Notes under the pieces: generated by a model | What the model was told of the DNA's origin: nothing | What the model saw: only the letters and a program-made list of their open reading frames with translations | The model's database searches: none | From: an uncultured Bacteroidota bacterium | GTDB taxonomy: Bacteria > Bacteroidota > Bacteroidia > AKYH767-A > JABDAW01 | Assembly: GCA_903911135.1 (NCBI GenBank) | Contig: CAIWCG010000127.1 | Location: 1 to 33,371 of the forward strand | Reading direction: 5' to 3' | Length of the DNA: 33,371 bases | Part shown: positions 17,948 to 27,508 of the stretch, piece after piece | Numbering within the stretch: the stretch's first letter is position 1 | Layout of the letters: each line of letters opens with the position of its first letter | Made by a program: the position numbers and the translations under genes

Positions 17948-19984
17948 ATGAATAAGGAAAAACAAATCAAGAAAACAACGAACAGTTCAATAGCAACAAA
18001 CCTTGACAAGAATAATGGTAATTTAAAACGAAATTTAACCTGGCTGATTTTCGTTTTTGCTTTTATACTGTATGCACAAAGCATTTCCTTTGACTATACC
18101 TTGGATGATGGTTCTGTCATCAAGGAGAATGTAGTTACAAAGCAAGGCATCAAAGCTATTCCGACAATTTTCAAACATAGCTATTGGTATGGAATAAATG
18201 ACACCAGGGTGGCTGAATATAGACCGACTTCGCTTGCCATGTTTGCTGTGGAGTGGCAATTGTTTCCTGGAAACCCTGCTGTCAATCACTTCATGAATGT
18301 GTTGCTGTTTGCAATCACCTGTGGGCTTTTGTTTTTGTTGCTGGCGGATTTGTTTTCCAATAATAAGGAATCAAAAAATACCCAAAACCTCATCGTTCCG
18401 TTCCTTTGTTCTTTGCTTTTTGTGGCACATCCCATCCATACCGAGGTGGTGGACAGCATCAAGAGCAGAGATGAAATCCTTTGCTTTCTTTTTTCATTGG
18501 TGGCGGCTTATTGTTTCTTGAAATCCTTAGCCGACAATTCCATATTGAAAATAATTCTTGGCTCCATTTCTTTCTTTCTGGCGATGGCATCGAAAGAAAC
18601 TAGCATTTCGTTTTTAATCATCATGCCATTGATGTTTTATGTTTTTACTGATGCTAAATGGAAACAAATCCTTAAAGTATTTATAATCCTTTTGGCAATG
18701 ACAGGCCTCTATTTCTTCATCCGTTCATTGGCTTTGCGAACCATTACACAAACCTTGGATGCCTCGCCATTCAACAATACCCTTTATGCTGCCACCGATT
18801 TCGTAAGTCAAAAGGCAACGGCATTTTATATTCTGTTAAAATATATCTTGCTGTTGATTTTGCCGCATCCCCTGTCGTATGATTATTCTTTTTCCCACTT
18901 CCCGATTCTTAAGATTACGGATCCTATGGCGCTGCTTTCCATTCTCGTTTATGCAGGTATCGGAATCTATGCTTTCCTACATATCCGCAAGAAAAATATC
19001 GTAGCATTTGCCATCTTGTTTTACCTGGTTTCATTGGCTCCGGTATCGAATATCTTTATCATGATAGGAGCCACCATGGCTGAAAGGTTTATGTACATGC
19101 CTTCATTAGGATTTTGTTTGGCGGTTAGTTTTTTGATTGTCAAGCTCATCAAGAACAAGGCTCCTCAGCAGAAAATAAACAACCTCAAACAGCTCTTTTC
19201 TGCCAACTCCACTGCCTTGATGATTGTGGTGGTCATTGCAGGATTATATTCTGTAAAAACGCTTGCCAGGAGCCAAGACTGGAAGGATAACCCTACCTTG
19301 TATGCTCATGATATAGAGGTGGTTCCGAACAGTGCCAGGGCAAACATCAACTTGGGCATTTCGCTCTTGAAAGATGTATATACAAAGGAGCGGAATGATG
19401 CGGCAAAGCCCGCCATTGTGGCCAAAGCCATCCCTTATCTTAAGCGGGGCTATGAAATTTATCCCGAGAGTGGCGACTGTTTCGATGCCTTGGGGCAAGC
19501 GTTTTTTGCCTTGAAGGATTACCCGAACGCCATCCTTTATTTCGAGAAACTTTTTAAGGAATATCCGCCCAAAAGCGCCGACGATTACAAGCTTGCCAGC
19601 GTTTGCTATGACGAAACCAAGCAATACGAAAAGGAACTGGCTGTGCTTGATTCGGTTTTGAAATTCGAGCCCAAGGAAGTGGAGTCCTACATCAAGAAAG
19701 GCAGGGCTTATGGTTATCTTGGCAAAGATTCATTGTCGATACAATCCTTCCGGAAGGCGATTGAAATCAATCCGAATTCGAAGACGGCATACAAGGATAT
19801 GGGCATCAGTTATGCTTTCAAGAACAGGCTGAACGAGGCTTTGGATTGCTTGAACAAGGCGCTGAAAATAGATTCGTTGGATGCTGAAACCTATGGCTTT
19901 ATCGGCAAGATTTATCAGGCTGGTGGAGACCAGGCGAAGGCAAAACAATTCTTCGACAAATCAGCGGCATTGGAGCACAGATAA
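17948..19984 (+). CDS. TMTC/DUF1736-like multi-pass membrane protein with C-terminal TPR repeats (GT-C-type glycosyltransferase candidate)
   Basis: ~10 TM segments; DYTLDDGSVIKENVVTKQG and EYRPTSLAMFAVEWQLFPGNPAVNHFMNVLLF, AHPIHTEVVDSIKSRDEILCFLF; TPRs at the C-terminus (GDCFDALGQAFFALKDYPNAILYFEKLF...). Confidence 0.8.
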   Translation: MNKEKQIKKTTNSSIATNLDKNNGNLKRNLTWLIFVFAFILYAQSISFDYTLDDGSVIKENVVTKQGIKAIPTIFKHSYWYGINDTRVAEYRPTSLAMFAVEWQLFPGNPAVNHFMNVLLFAITCGLLFLLLADLFSNNKESKNTQNLIVPFLCSLLFVAHPIHTEVVDSIKSRDEILCFLFSLVAAYCFLKSLADNSILKIILGSISFFLAMASKETSISFLIIMPLMFYVFTDAKWKQILKVFIILLAMTGLYFFIRSLALRTITQTLDASPFNNTLYAATDFVSQKATAFYILLKYILLLILPHPLSYDYSFSHFPILKITDPMALLSILVYAGIGIYAFLHIRKKNIVAFAILFYLVSLAPVSNIFIMIGATMAERFMYMPSLGFCLAVSFLIVKLIKNKAPQQKINNLKQLFSANSTALMIVVVIAGLYSVKTLARSQDWKDNPTLYAHDIEVVPNSARANINLGISLLKDVYTKERNDAAKPAIVAKAIPYLKRGYEIYPESGDCFDALGQAFFALKDYPNAILYFEKLFKEYPPKSADDYKLASVCYDETKQYEKELAVLDSVLKFEPKEVESYIKKGRAYGYLGKDSLSIQSFRKAIEINPNSKTAYKDMGISYAFKNRLNEALDCLNKALKIDSLDAETYGFIGKIYQAGGDQAKAKQFFDKSAALEHR

Positions 19985-20065
19985 TCACGATGCTTGCCTC
20001 CAGACAATAAGCAAAAACATCAACGAATTATATCAACAATCGATATCTTGGAGTGGGCAGAATGA

Positions 20066-20737
20066 TTAGGTAGTCATCGGCACCACTACCGCATTCATTG
20101 TTACCATTGGGTTCATGCCGTTGGTATTAAATTTCACGGCTCGGCTTCTTACCAACGAACCGCCTGTCAAATGTTCCACTATCACCGATGATTTGGTGGT
20201 TACATCAATGAAAAACACGGATGTTCCTACGGTAAGTTTCAATTGTGCAGGTCCTGATTGTTCAAGTGTGGCGGTCATGTCGGTAGATGTCATGGTAAGG
20301 GTACCATAAGATAGGTCATCGAATCCCCATTCTATCTTTATCTTGTCGCCAAAGTTGGTCATGGTATATTTCAGGTCAACAAAATTGCTTGGAACGCCCA
20401 CTCTTGCAGTGTTGTCGCTCGAAGCCTTCAGGCCTGCAAGGGCAATGGTGCCAGCATTTCCATCAGCTACCAGATCTACATCATTATAATTGTTTTCCAT
20501 CTTTGTTTTGCAGATGGCAAGATGATCCTGATAGGCCTTTTCGGCTACTGGGCCATCATTTTTTAACGATAACAATCCATAAAGAGTTAACGCTGCAGCT
20601 TTAATGACTGGCCCTGTGTTCGGAATTTCGGGGAATGTCAAGGTGTTGGCAATCAATTTGGTGCCATGATTGTTCATGTAGGTAGGCCTTTCAAATTCTG
20701 ACAAGCCATCAAATTCTCTTAATACTTTGTAATACAT
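20066..20737 (-). CDS. Hypothetical protein, possible helical N-terminus plus beta-sandwich C-terminus
   Basis: 223-aa ORF; C-terminal alternating beta pattern (KIKIEWGFDDLSYGTLTMTSTDMTATLEQSGPAQLKLTVGTSVFFIDVTTKSSVIVEHLTGGSLVRSRAVKF). Confidence 0.7.
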   Translation of the reverse strand: MYYKVLREFDGLSEFERPTYMNNHGTKLIANTLTFPEIPNTGPVIKAAALTLYGLLSLKNDGPVAEKAYQDHLAICKTKMENNYNDVDLVADGNAGTIALAGLKASSDNTARVGVPSNFVDLKYTMTNFGDKIKIEWGFDDLSYGTLTMTSTDMTATLEQSGPAQLKLTVGTSVFFIDVTTKSSVIVEHLTGGSLVRSRAVKFNTNGMNPMVTMNAVVVPMTT

Positions 20738-20840
20738 AATTATTGGTTTTTAGTTTTATTGTTAATGATTATTTTTATGTCTGATAAGTTAATGCTGAAT
20801 ATCTTGTATGAATTGTCAAAACTCTGATATGTTTTCCTGC

Positions 20841-21197
20841 GATCTTTGCAGAAGTTTGATTGATGTTTGCAGAGATTTGGCGAATCTTTACAGGTATTTC
20901 ATCAATCTTGCACAAGATTTTATCAATCTCTGCATAAAAACCGTGAATCTCTGCATAAATACTGAGAATCTTGAACAAGAAACTTGGAATCTTGTACAAG
21001 AAACTACCTATTTTATACATAAACCATTCAATCTTGTACAAGATTAGGCTAAACTTGTACAAGATTTGAGGAATCTCCATCAAGATTCGGCAAATCTCTG
21101 CAGAGATTCGTGAAATTTCTGCAAAGATTCGTGAAATCTTGTGCAAGATTGATGAAAAGCCTGTAAACATTGACAAGATGGCTGTCAAGATTGACGA
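20841..21197. repeat. Intergenic tandem array of 17 clear 21-bp units with 16-bp palindromic cores (AATCTTGTACAAGATT / AATCTCTGCAGAGATT)
   Basis: All units start in register (20841 + 21n). Perfect palindromes at 21030-21045 and 21093-21108; more degenerate units extend towards 20799 and 21260. Confidence 0.95.
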
Positions 21198-21264
21198 ACA
21201 ACCTTCACCTTCCATCGAAATGTTTGAATCTTTTGCCTGAATGTCTTGTAAGAATTTCATGGCG

Positions 21265-21272
21265 CAAAGGTA
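21265..21272 (-). promoter_or_regulatory. -7 box TACCTTTG on the - strand, reading into the 21-bp array
   Basis: CAAAGGTA on +; reverse complement reads TTTGAATATACCTTTGCGCCATG, placing an ATG at 21260. Confidence 0.55.
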
Positions 21273-21320
21273 TATTCAAACATAGTTCAAAAAATTTTAA
21301 AATGAACCTTTCGTAAATTT

Positions 21321-21566
21321 TTATTTATCCCTCCATTTATCCTTTTGCCTCTTTATGGTTGAATGATTCCTTTTGGTATGATTAGGCATCTCGCTGATTT
21401 TTGTGGTCTTGCCAAATTCCTTTTCATTCTCATCAATGATGATCTGTTTCAACAACCTAGCTATATGTAATATAGCATGCTGATCGTTTTGAAAATCCTT
21501 TTTAACTTTCTCGGCACCGCCAAGTTTTTTAATCCATTTTCTGTTGTCATCCGAATAATCTTCCAT
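21321..21566 (-). CDS. Small hypothetical protein
   Basis: 81-aa charged ORF (MEDYSDDNRKWIKKLGGAEKVKKDFQNDQHAILHIARLLKQIIIDENEKEF...); plausible composition, no recognised family. Confidence 0.5.
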   Translation of the reverse strand: MEDYSDDNRKWIKKLGGAEKVKKDFQNDQHAILHIARLLKQIIIDENEKEFGKTTKISEMPNHTKRNHSTIKRQKDKWRDK

Positions 21567-21680
21567 AGTTTTATTTATTGGTAAATGAATATTGTCAATG
21601 CCTTCTACAAAAAGGCTAATGTAAAATTAGTCATTAAGAATGACAAAAACTAATTTATAGGAATCTCCGTTTTCTTTTAT

Positions 21681-21688
21681 TAATTTTG
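21681..21688 (+). promoter_or_regulatory. -7 box TAATTTTG directly upstream of the outer-membrane beta-barrel CDS
   Basis: TTATTAATTTTGCCTAGATG. Confidence 0.55.
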
Positions 21689-21693
21689 CCTAG

Positions 21694-22434
21694 ATGAAAA
21701 CGATGACCATATTTATTCTGCTGCTGATGCTTTCTGTTGGGATGAAAGGGCAACGGTTTTATGTAAATGCTGGTATTGGTCAAGAATTTAATTCGGGTTC
21801 AAGCAGTAATTATGCATCGCCTTTTAGCCCACCTGCAAACTTAAATGATTTTGGTGCAGGTTCTAATGAATTCTTCACATTAGGATATACAATATTCAAA
21901 CATTTAAGTATAGAATTGGGAGCTTCTTATATCCAAGTTGAAGGTGAATCACAAAATGGATTTACTCCTTATGGCACATCGATGGACAATCATTTATCAG
22001 CCGACAGGTATCGAGCGATACCTGGCCTAAAGTTGTCGGGAGCATCTGATGAAATCAATCTGTTCGGGCGAATAGGAATGATATGTGGAGTAGCAGGAAT
22101 CATGACTAGAGATTTTCGAAGCGGTTCTTCATCATATGGAACATCAAATAATGATTATGAAACAATAATACGTTATAATGGAAATATTTCAGCAGGGATA
22201 TTGCTGGCATTAGGTTTTGAAATTCAATTTTTCAAATGGCTTTCATGGAATACTGAAATATCTTATACCAATGAGCAATGGTTGCCAAGAAATGCAGATA
22301 TAATTTATAACGTGTTAAATGGGTTGCCGACAAATTCGAATCCTAATCTCCCCCAATTTAAACCACTTTATACAATAAGTTCTTGGGGTATCAATACTGG
22401 CATAACCTTTAAGTTTGGCAAGAAGAAAAGTTAG
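21694..22434 (+). CDS. Outer membrane beta-barrel protein
   Basis: Signal peptide MKTMTIFILLLMLSVGMKGQ; alternating beta strands, ends SWGINTGITFKFGKKKS. Confidence 0.78.
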   Translation: MKTMTIFILLLMLSVGMKGQRFYVNAGIGQEFNSGSSSNYASPFSPPANLNDFGAGSNEFFTLGYTIFKHLSIELGASYIQVEGESQNGFTPYGTSMDNHLSADRYRAIPGLKLSGASDEINLFGRIGMICGVAGIMTRDFRSGSSSYGTSNNDYETIIRYNGNISAGILLALGFEIQFFKWLSWNTEISYTNEQWLPRNADIIYNVLNGLPTNSNPNLPQFKPLYTISSWGINTGITFKFGKKKS

Positions 22435-22464
22435 TGATTTTCAATTGCTGATTTTCCATCAAAC

Positions 22465-22498
22465 AAAAAAGCCGTCCAATAATCTTGAACGGCTTTTT
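22465..22498. terminator. Bidirectional Rho-independent terminator
   Basis: AAAAAAGCCGTCCAATAATCTTGAACGGCTTTTT between convergent genes. Confidence 0.85.
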
Positions 22499-22541
22499 CA
22501 TTGATGATTTATAATCTATAATTCATCATTCATAATTTCCA

Positions 22542-24914
22542 TCAGCTTCCGCAAGCCTCGCATCCTTCGGGATCATCTATCGAACAACTGATGGCAGCCA
22601 TGGCTTTGTCCTTGTCTTCACCCACCACATAGTCAATGATTGCAGGCTCGGCTTGTTTCTCCACCGTAAACTTGATGGCATCGGTAGCAGCCTTGGTTCG
22701 AAGATAGTACATGCCTGTTTTGAGTCCCTTTTTCCATGCATAGAAATGCATAGAGGTCAGCTTGCCGAAGTTGGCATCCTGAATGAACAGGTTAAGGCTT
22801 TGACTTTGGCAGATGAAAGCCCCACGGTCGGCAGCCATATCTATGATGGTTCGCTGTTTTATTTCCCACACTGTCTTATAGATGTCCTTGATCAGTTGAG
22901 GAATCTCAGGAATGTCTTGAACAGAGCCATTGGCAGCGATAATCTTGTTCTTTAGGTCGCCATTCCAGATACCCAATTTCACCAGGTCGAGCAGCAGATG
23001 CTTGTTCACCACAATGAATTCGCCACTCAACACACGGCGGCTGTAAATGTTTGAAGTATAAGGCTCGAAACATTCATTGTTTCCAAGAATCTGCGAGGTG
23101 GAAGCGGTAGGCATCGGAGCCAGCAGCAAGGAATTGCGAACACCGTGCTTCTTTACTTCTTCTTTCAGCACATCCCATTCCCATCGGTCGGTAGGTTTCA
23201 CATTCCACATGTCGAATTGGAAAATGCCTTGCGAAACAGGTGAGCCATTGTAGGTTTCATAAGGACCTTCTTTCTTGGCAAGATCCTTGGAAGCCGTCAT
23301 GGCTGCATAATATATGGTTTCGAAGATTTCTCGGTTGAGCATTCGTGCATCTTCGCTCTCGAAAGGGTATTTCAACAGCATGAAGGTGTCAGCCAATCCT
23401 TGAACACCGATGCCTATCGGGCGATGACGCATGTTGCTTTTTCGAGCCTCTTCAACAGGGTAATAATTTACATCGATGATCTTGTTTAGATTCTTCGTAA
23501 TCGTATAAGCCACATCAAACAATCGCTGATGATCGAATTTGCCATCGATTACAAAGCGAGAAAGCGCGATGGAAGCAAGATTGCATACCGCAATCTCGTC
23601 AGGAGCTGTGTATTCTACTATTTCAGTGCAGAGATTGGAGCTCTTTATTGTGCCGAGATTCTTTTGATTTGACTTCTCATTGCAAGCATCTTTATAAAGC
23701 ATGTAAGGTGTGCCGGTTTCTATCTGACTTTCCATGATGGCAAACCAAAGATCTTGTGCCTTGATTGTTTTTCTTGCCTTGCCATCGTTTTCATATCGGG
23801 TATAAAGTTGCTCGAACTCCATGCCATAGCAATCTGCCAACCCAGGACACTCATTAGGACAGAACAATGACCAATCACCGTTCTCCTCAACTCGTTTCAT
23901 GAACAGATCAGGTATCCATAGGGCAAAGAAAAGGTCACGGGCACGCAATTCTTCTTTACCATGATTCTTTTTAAGCTCAAGAAATTCGAAAATGTCGGCA
24001 TGCCATGGCTCAAGATAGATGGCGAAAGAACCTTTACGCTTTCCACCGCCCTGATCTACATAACGCGCTGTATCATTAAACACTTTCAACATCGGAACAA
24101 TGCCATTGGATGTTCCATTGGTGCCACGGATATAAGAACCGGTAGCACGGATGTTATGAATGCTTAAGCCTATTCCCCCAGCCGACTGAGATATCTTGGC
24201 ACAGTTCTTCAATGTATCATAAATACCATCAATGCTGTCATTCTTCATCGTCAATAAAAAGCAAGAAGACAATTGTGGCTTCGGAGTTCCTGCATTGAAT
24301 AAAGTAGGTGTGGCATGAGTAAACCAACGTTCACTCATCAAGTTATAGGTTTCTATGGCCGAGTCAATATCTTCCTTATGAATACCGATTGCAACGCGCA
24401 TCAACATGTGTTGAGGACGCTCTGCCACCTTTCCATCCACCCTTAACAGGTAGGATTTCTCCAAAGTCTTGAAACCGAAGTAATCATAACCGAAATCGCG
24501 ATCATAGATGATGGTACTATCAAGCAGCTCCGCATTCTTTTCGATGATTGCATATACTTCATCAGAAAGCATAGGGGCCTTCTTGCCAGTCTTTTGATCA
24601 ATGTATAGATACATCTCCTTCATTGTTTCAGAGAAGGACTTCTTGGTATTCTTATGAAGGTTGCTTATGGCAATTCTTGATGCCAACAGTGCATAATCGG
24701 GATGCTTGGTGGTTAATGATGCCGCAATTTCTGCTGCAAGGTTATCCAAATCAGAGGTTGAAACCCCATCATAGATTCCTTCAATGACCTTTTGGGCAAC
24801 GCTTAACGGTTCTACATGTTCAGGATTCAAGCCATAGCATAACTTCTGAATCCGAGCTGTCACTTTATCGAATTTGACGGACTCACTCTTGCCGTCTCTT
24901 TTAATTACATACAT
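22542..24914 (-). CDS. nrdA: Ribonucleoside-diphosphate reductase subunit alpha (class Ia)
   Basis: ATP-cone N-terminus, [54 protein letters not shown]-terminal CEACGS. Confidence 0.97.
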   Translation of the reverse strand: MYVIKRDGKSESVKFDKVTARIQKLCYGLNPEHVEPLSVAQKVIEGIYDGVSTSDLDNLAAEIAASLTTKHPDYALLASRIAISNLHKNTKKSFSETMKEMYLYIDQKTGKKAPMLSDEVYAIIEKNAELLDSTIIYDRDFGYDYFGFKTLEKSYLLRVDGKVAERPQHMLMRVAIGIHKEDIDSAIETYNLMSERWFTHATPTLFNAGTPKPQLSSCFLLTMKNDSIDGIYDTLKNCAKISQSAGGIGLSIHNIRATGSYIRGTNGTSNGIVPMLKVFNDTARYVDQGGGKRKGSFAIYLEPWHADIFEFLELKKNHGKEELRARDLFFALWIPDLFMKRVEENGDWSLFCPNECPGLADCYGMEFEQLYTRYENDGKARKTIKAQDLWFAIMESQIETGTPYMLYKDACNEKSNQKNLGTIKSSNLCTEIVEYTAPDEIAVCNLASIALSRFVIDGKFDHQRLFDVAYTITKNLNKIIDVNYYPVEEARKSNMRHRPIGIGVQGLADTFMLLKYPFESEDARMLNREIFETIYYAAMTASKDLAKKEGPYETYNGSPVSQGIFQFDMWNVKPTDRWEWDVLKEEVKKHGVRNSLLLAPMPTASTSQILGNNECFEPYTSNIYSRRVLSGEFIVVNKHLLLDLVKLGIWNGDLKNKIIAANGSVQDIPEIPQLIKDIYKTVWEIKQRTIIDMAADRGAFICQSQSLNLFIQDANFGKLTSMHFYAWKKGLKTGMYYLRTKAATDAIKFTVEKQAEPAIIDYVVGEDKDKAMAAISCSIDDPEGCEACGS

Positions 24915-24953
24915 GATATTTGATTTTCGTTAGTGGATGTTGTATTTTGATGC

Positions 24954-25919
24954 TTAGAAATCCTCGTCCATCTTGAATACGTTCTGGTCTTTGGTGGACA
25001 TTACACCAGCCTTTTGGTATTCACCGACACGTTTCTCGAAGAAATTGGTCTTGCCCTGCAAGGATATAAGTTCCATGAAGTCGAAAGGATTAGAAGCATT
25101 GTATATTTTCTTCTGTCCCAAGGCAACCAACAACCTATCAGCCACAAATTCAATGTATTGCGACATCATCTTGGAATTCATCCCAATCAAATCAACAGGT
25201 AAGGCGGTAGAAACGAATTCTTGTTCAATGTTTACCGCATCCCTTATCATCTCCACAACTATTTCCTTGTCCAATTTGTTCTCCAGCATGCCATAAAGCA
25301 AACAGGCAAAGTCGCAATGCAAACCTTCATCACGAGAAATGAGTTCGTTCGAGAAACTCAAGCCAGGCATCAGTCCTCTTTTCTTCAACCAGAAGATAGA
25401 ACAGAAACTGCCAGAGAAGAAAATCCCCTCTACGGCTGCAAATGCAATCAATCTTTCCGCAAAACTCCCCTTGCTTATCCAACGCATAGCCCATTCCGCC
25501 TTTTTCTTCACACATGGCACCGTTTCTATTGCGTTAAACAGGCGGTTTTTCTCCGCCGTATCCTTGATATATGTATCAATCAACAACGAATACGTCTCCG
25601 AGTGGATATTCTCCATCATGATTTGAAATCCATAGAAACAACGGGCCTCCGGCAACTGAACTTCTTTCATGAAATTGACAGCCAGGTTCTCATTCACTAT
25701 ACCATCGCTGGCAGCAAAGAAAGCCAACACGTTAGTGATGAAATAACGCTCACCATCATTCATCCTATCCCAATCTTTTTGGTCTTGCGACAGGTCTATT
25801 TCCTCCGCAGTCCAGAAACTCGCCTCATGTTTCTTGTACATCTCCCAAATCTTTGGGTAGTTTATCGGAAAGAGCACAAAACGCTCATTATTTTCTTCCA
25901 GTAATACTTCTTTTTTCAT
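24954..25919 (-). CDS. nrdB: Ribonucleoside-diphosphate reductase subunit beta
   Basis: [76 protein letters not shown]. Confidence 0.96.
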   Translation of the reverse strand: MKKEVLLEENNERFVLFPINYPKIWEMYKKHEASFWTAEEIDLSQDQKDWDRMNDGERYFITNVLAFFAASDGIVNENLAVNFMKEVQLPEARCFYGFQIMMENIHSETYSLLIDTYIKDTAEKNRLFNAIETVPCVKKKAEWAMRWISKGSFAERLIAFAAVEGIFFSGSFCSIFWLKKRGLMPGLSFSNELISRDEGLHCDFACLLYGMLENKLDKEIVVEMIRDAVNIEQEFVSTALPVDLIGMNSKMMSQYIEFVADRLLVALGQKKIYNASNPFDFMELISLQGKTNFFEKRVGEYQKAGVMSTKDQNVFKMDEDF

Positions 25920-26219
25920 ATGTTTATATCTTTTATTTTAGTCTTAGTAGGTGTTTTTGTGTTTTCGAAAGTTTTTTGGGGAGGCAAAAATTCATTTTTT
26001 TTTCCTTCTTTGCAATCATTTTTTCTTAACATTGCCTTAAAGTTTTGAACACACTCCATTTTTCTGATGTTGATAAATATTTATTCGTTTGACCTTGTAA
26101 ATTTAAAACCCATTACCAAACAAATAGTGACCCATAGCCTCAAAATTCTCACCAGGCCATGTTAGTAACTTTTTCTTCCCTAAATCTTGGTTTGGAAAAG
26201 AATTTGATTATGGCCAAAA

Positions 26220-26795
26220 CTAATCTTCCAGGCCCTCCAATTCGGCAGCCACCAGCGTCAATTGCTTATACCAACCCTCGCCATACTTGCGTGTCAGGCT
26301 TTCTTGGAGAAAAACATACACCGGTACGCCCAGTTTCTTCCCATTCTTGCAAGCCGGGTTGCAGATATCCCATTTATCGTAGTTCACAGCCTCATAACCC
26401 TTGTGTTTGGTGATGCGAACTGGATATAAATGGCAAGAAATAGGTTTCTTGAAATCAATTTTTCCCTCCTTATAGGCTTTTTCTATCGCACAAAAGGCTA
26501 TCTCGTTCTCAAAATAAACATAAGCGCACTCCTTGCCCTGAACCAAAGGCGTAGAATACTCATCGCCGCCATCAAGAATGTATAATCCATGCTTTTCCAC
26601 CTCTTTTATTCCTCTGGAGGACATATAGGGCTTCACTTTATTGTAAATTTTTGTCAATACAGGCAGTTCATCCGCATCCAAAGGCGCACCCACATCTCCT
26701 GCAATGCAACATTCGCCCTTGCATTTGTTCAAATCGCACACAAACTTGCGCTCCAACAGGTCTTCCGAGACCAAGGTATCTTCTATCGCTATCAT
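26220..26795 (-). CDS. DUF3109 family cysteine-rich protein
   Basis: FVCDLNKCKGECCIAGDVGAPLDADEL, GKECAYVYFENEIAFCAIEKAYKEGKIDFKKPISCHLYPVRI, CNPACKNGKKLGVPVYVFLQE. Confidence 0.88.
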   Translation of the reverse strand: MIAIEDTLVSEDLLERKFVCDLNKCKGECCIAGDVGAPLDADELPVLTKIYNKVKPYMSSRGIKEVEKHGLYILDGGDEYSTPLVQGKECAYVYFENEIAFCAIEKAYKEGKIDFKKPISCHLYPVRITKHKGYEAVNYDKWDICNPACKNGKKLGVPVYVFLQESLTRKYGEGWYKQLTLVAAELEGLED

Positions 26796-26799
26796 GTCG

Positions 26800-26807
26800 C
26801 AAAGTTA
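26800..26807 (-). promoter_or_regulatory. -7 box TAACTTTG immediately upstream of the DUF3109 gene (leaderless arrangement)
   Basis: CAAAGTTA on +; reverse complement TAACTTTGCGACATG. Confidence 0.55.
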
Positions 26808-26923
26808 ATAAATATCCCGCTATTGATAACCCCCATGATGCTATCTTTATGGGCCAAAAGGGCACTATAAAGATAGAATAATTCATTGAAAATCATCAAC
26901 GATTTATAAAATCTACGCCTGCT

Positions 26924-27220
26924 TCAATTCTTTCTTGATTTTTTCGCCTGCAGGGCCAACCATATCATCAATATGGGCGAGGTAAAGGCACTGTATTGAA
27001 AAAAATTGATGAAGGAAGTGAGCCTCGAGGCATTATCAATCAAAAAAAACGTGTATTTTATCGTCACCGTATCGGGGATTAAGGAGGCCGCCATCTCCAC
27101 TTGGTCCTTATACAAGGCCGAAATATTGTAAATCTCGAACAATGAAAACAGAAAATACACTCCCAGCAACGCCATGCCGGCATATAGCAGCCTTAGTTTT
27201 GCCTTTTTTGAGACTATCAT
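26924..27220 (-). CDS. Small membrane protein of unknown function
   Basis: ATG at 27220 (MIVSKKAKLRLLYAGMALLGVYFLFSLFEIYNI...); two or three hydrophobic segments. Confidence 0.55.
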   Translation of the reverse strand: MIVSKKAKLRLLYAGMALLGVYFLFSLFEIYNISALYKDQVEMAASLIPDTVTIKYTFFLIDNASRLTSFINFFQYSAFTSPILMIWLALQAKKSRKN

Positions 27221-27329
27221 ATATAATATATAGCGTATCGTTTCATTTTTTGCCAATCATCATCAAAACTTATAAACGAAGTTCAAAAAATACTATTGTC
27301 AAGCCTTTTCATTAATGATAAGCATCGAG

Positions 27330-27497
27330 ATTTGGGGTAATGAGATCAGATTTTTGACAATCAAGTCGTTAGATTTGGACATAAGGGTGAAAATTTTGGA
27401 CATATGGCAAATTATTTTGGACATCTTCAATGAATAATTGGACATTTGTCTTCTTATTTTGGACATTAACCTCCAAATTTTGGACACAAAGGTGGCT
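27330..27497. repeat. Intergenic tandem array, eight 21-bp units with conserved core ATTTTGGACAT and variable remainder
   Basis: Units at 27330 + 21n; strongest from 27372 to 27497. Confidence 0.9.
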
Positions 27498-27508
27498 AAA
27501 ACAGTCGT

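Noticed and set aside
25221-25904. 227-aa + strand ORF
   Set aside because: Antisense to nrdB; composition not protein-like and nrdB is certain.
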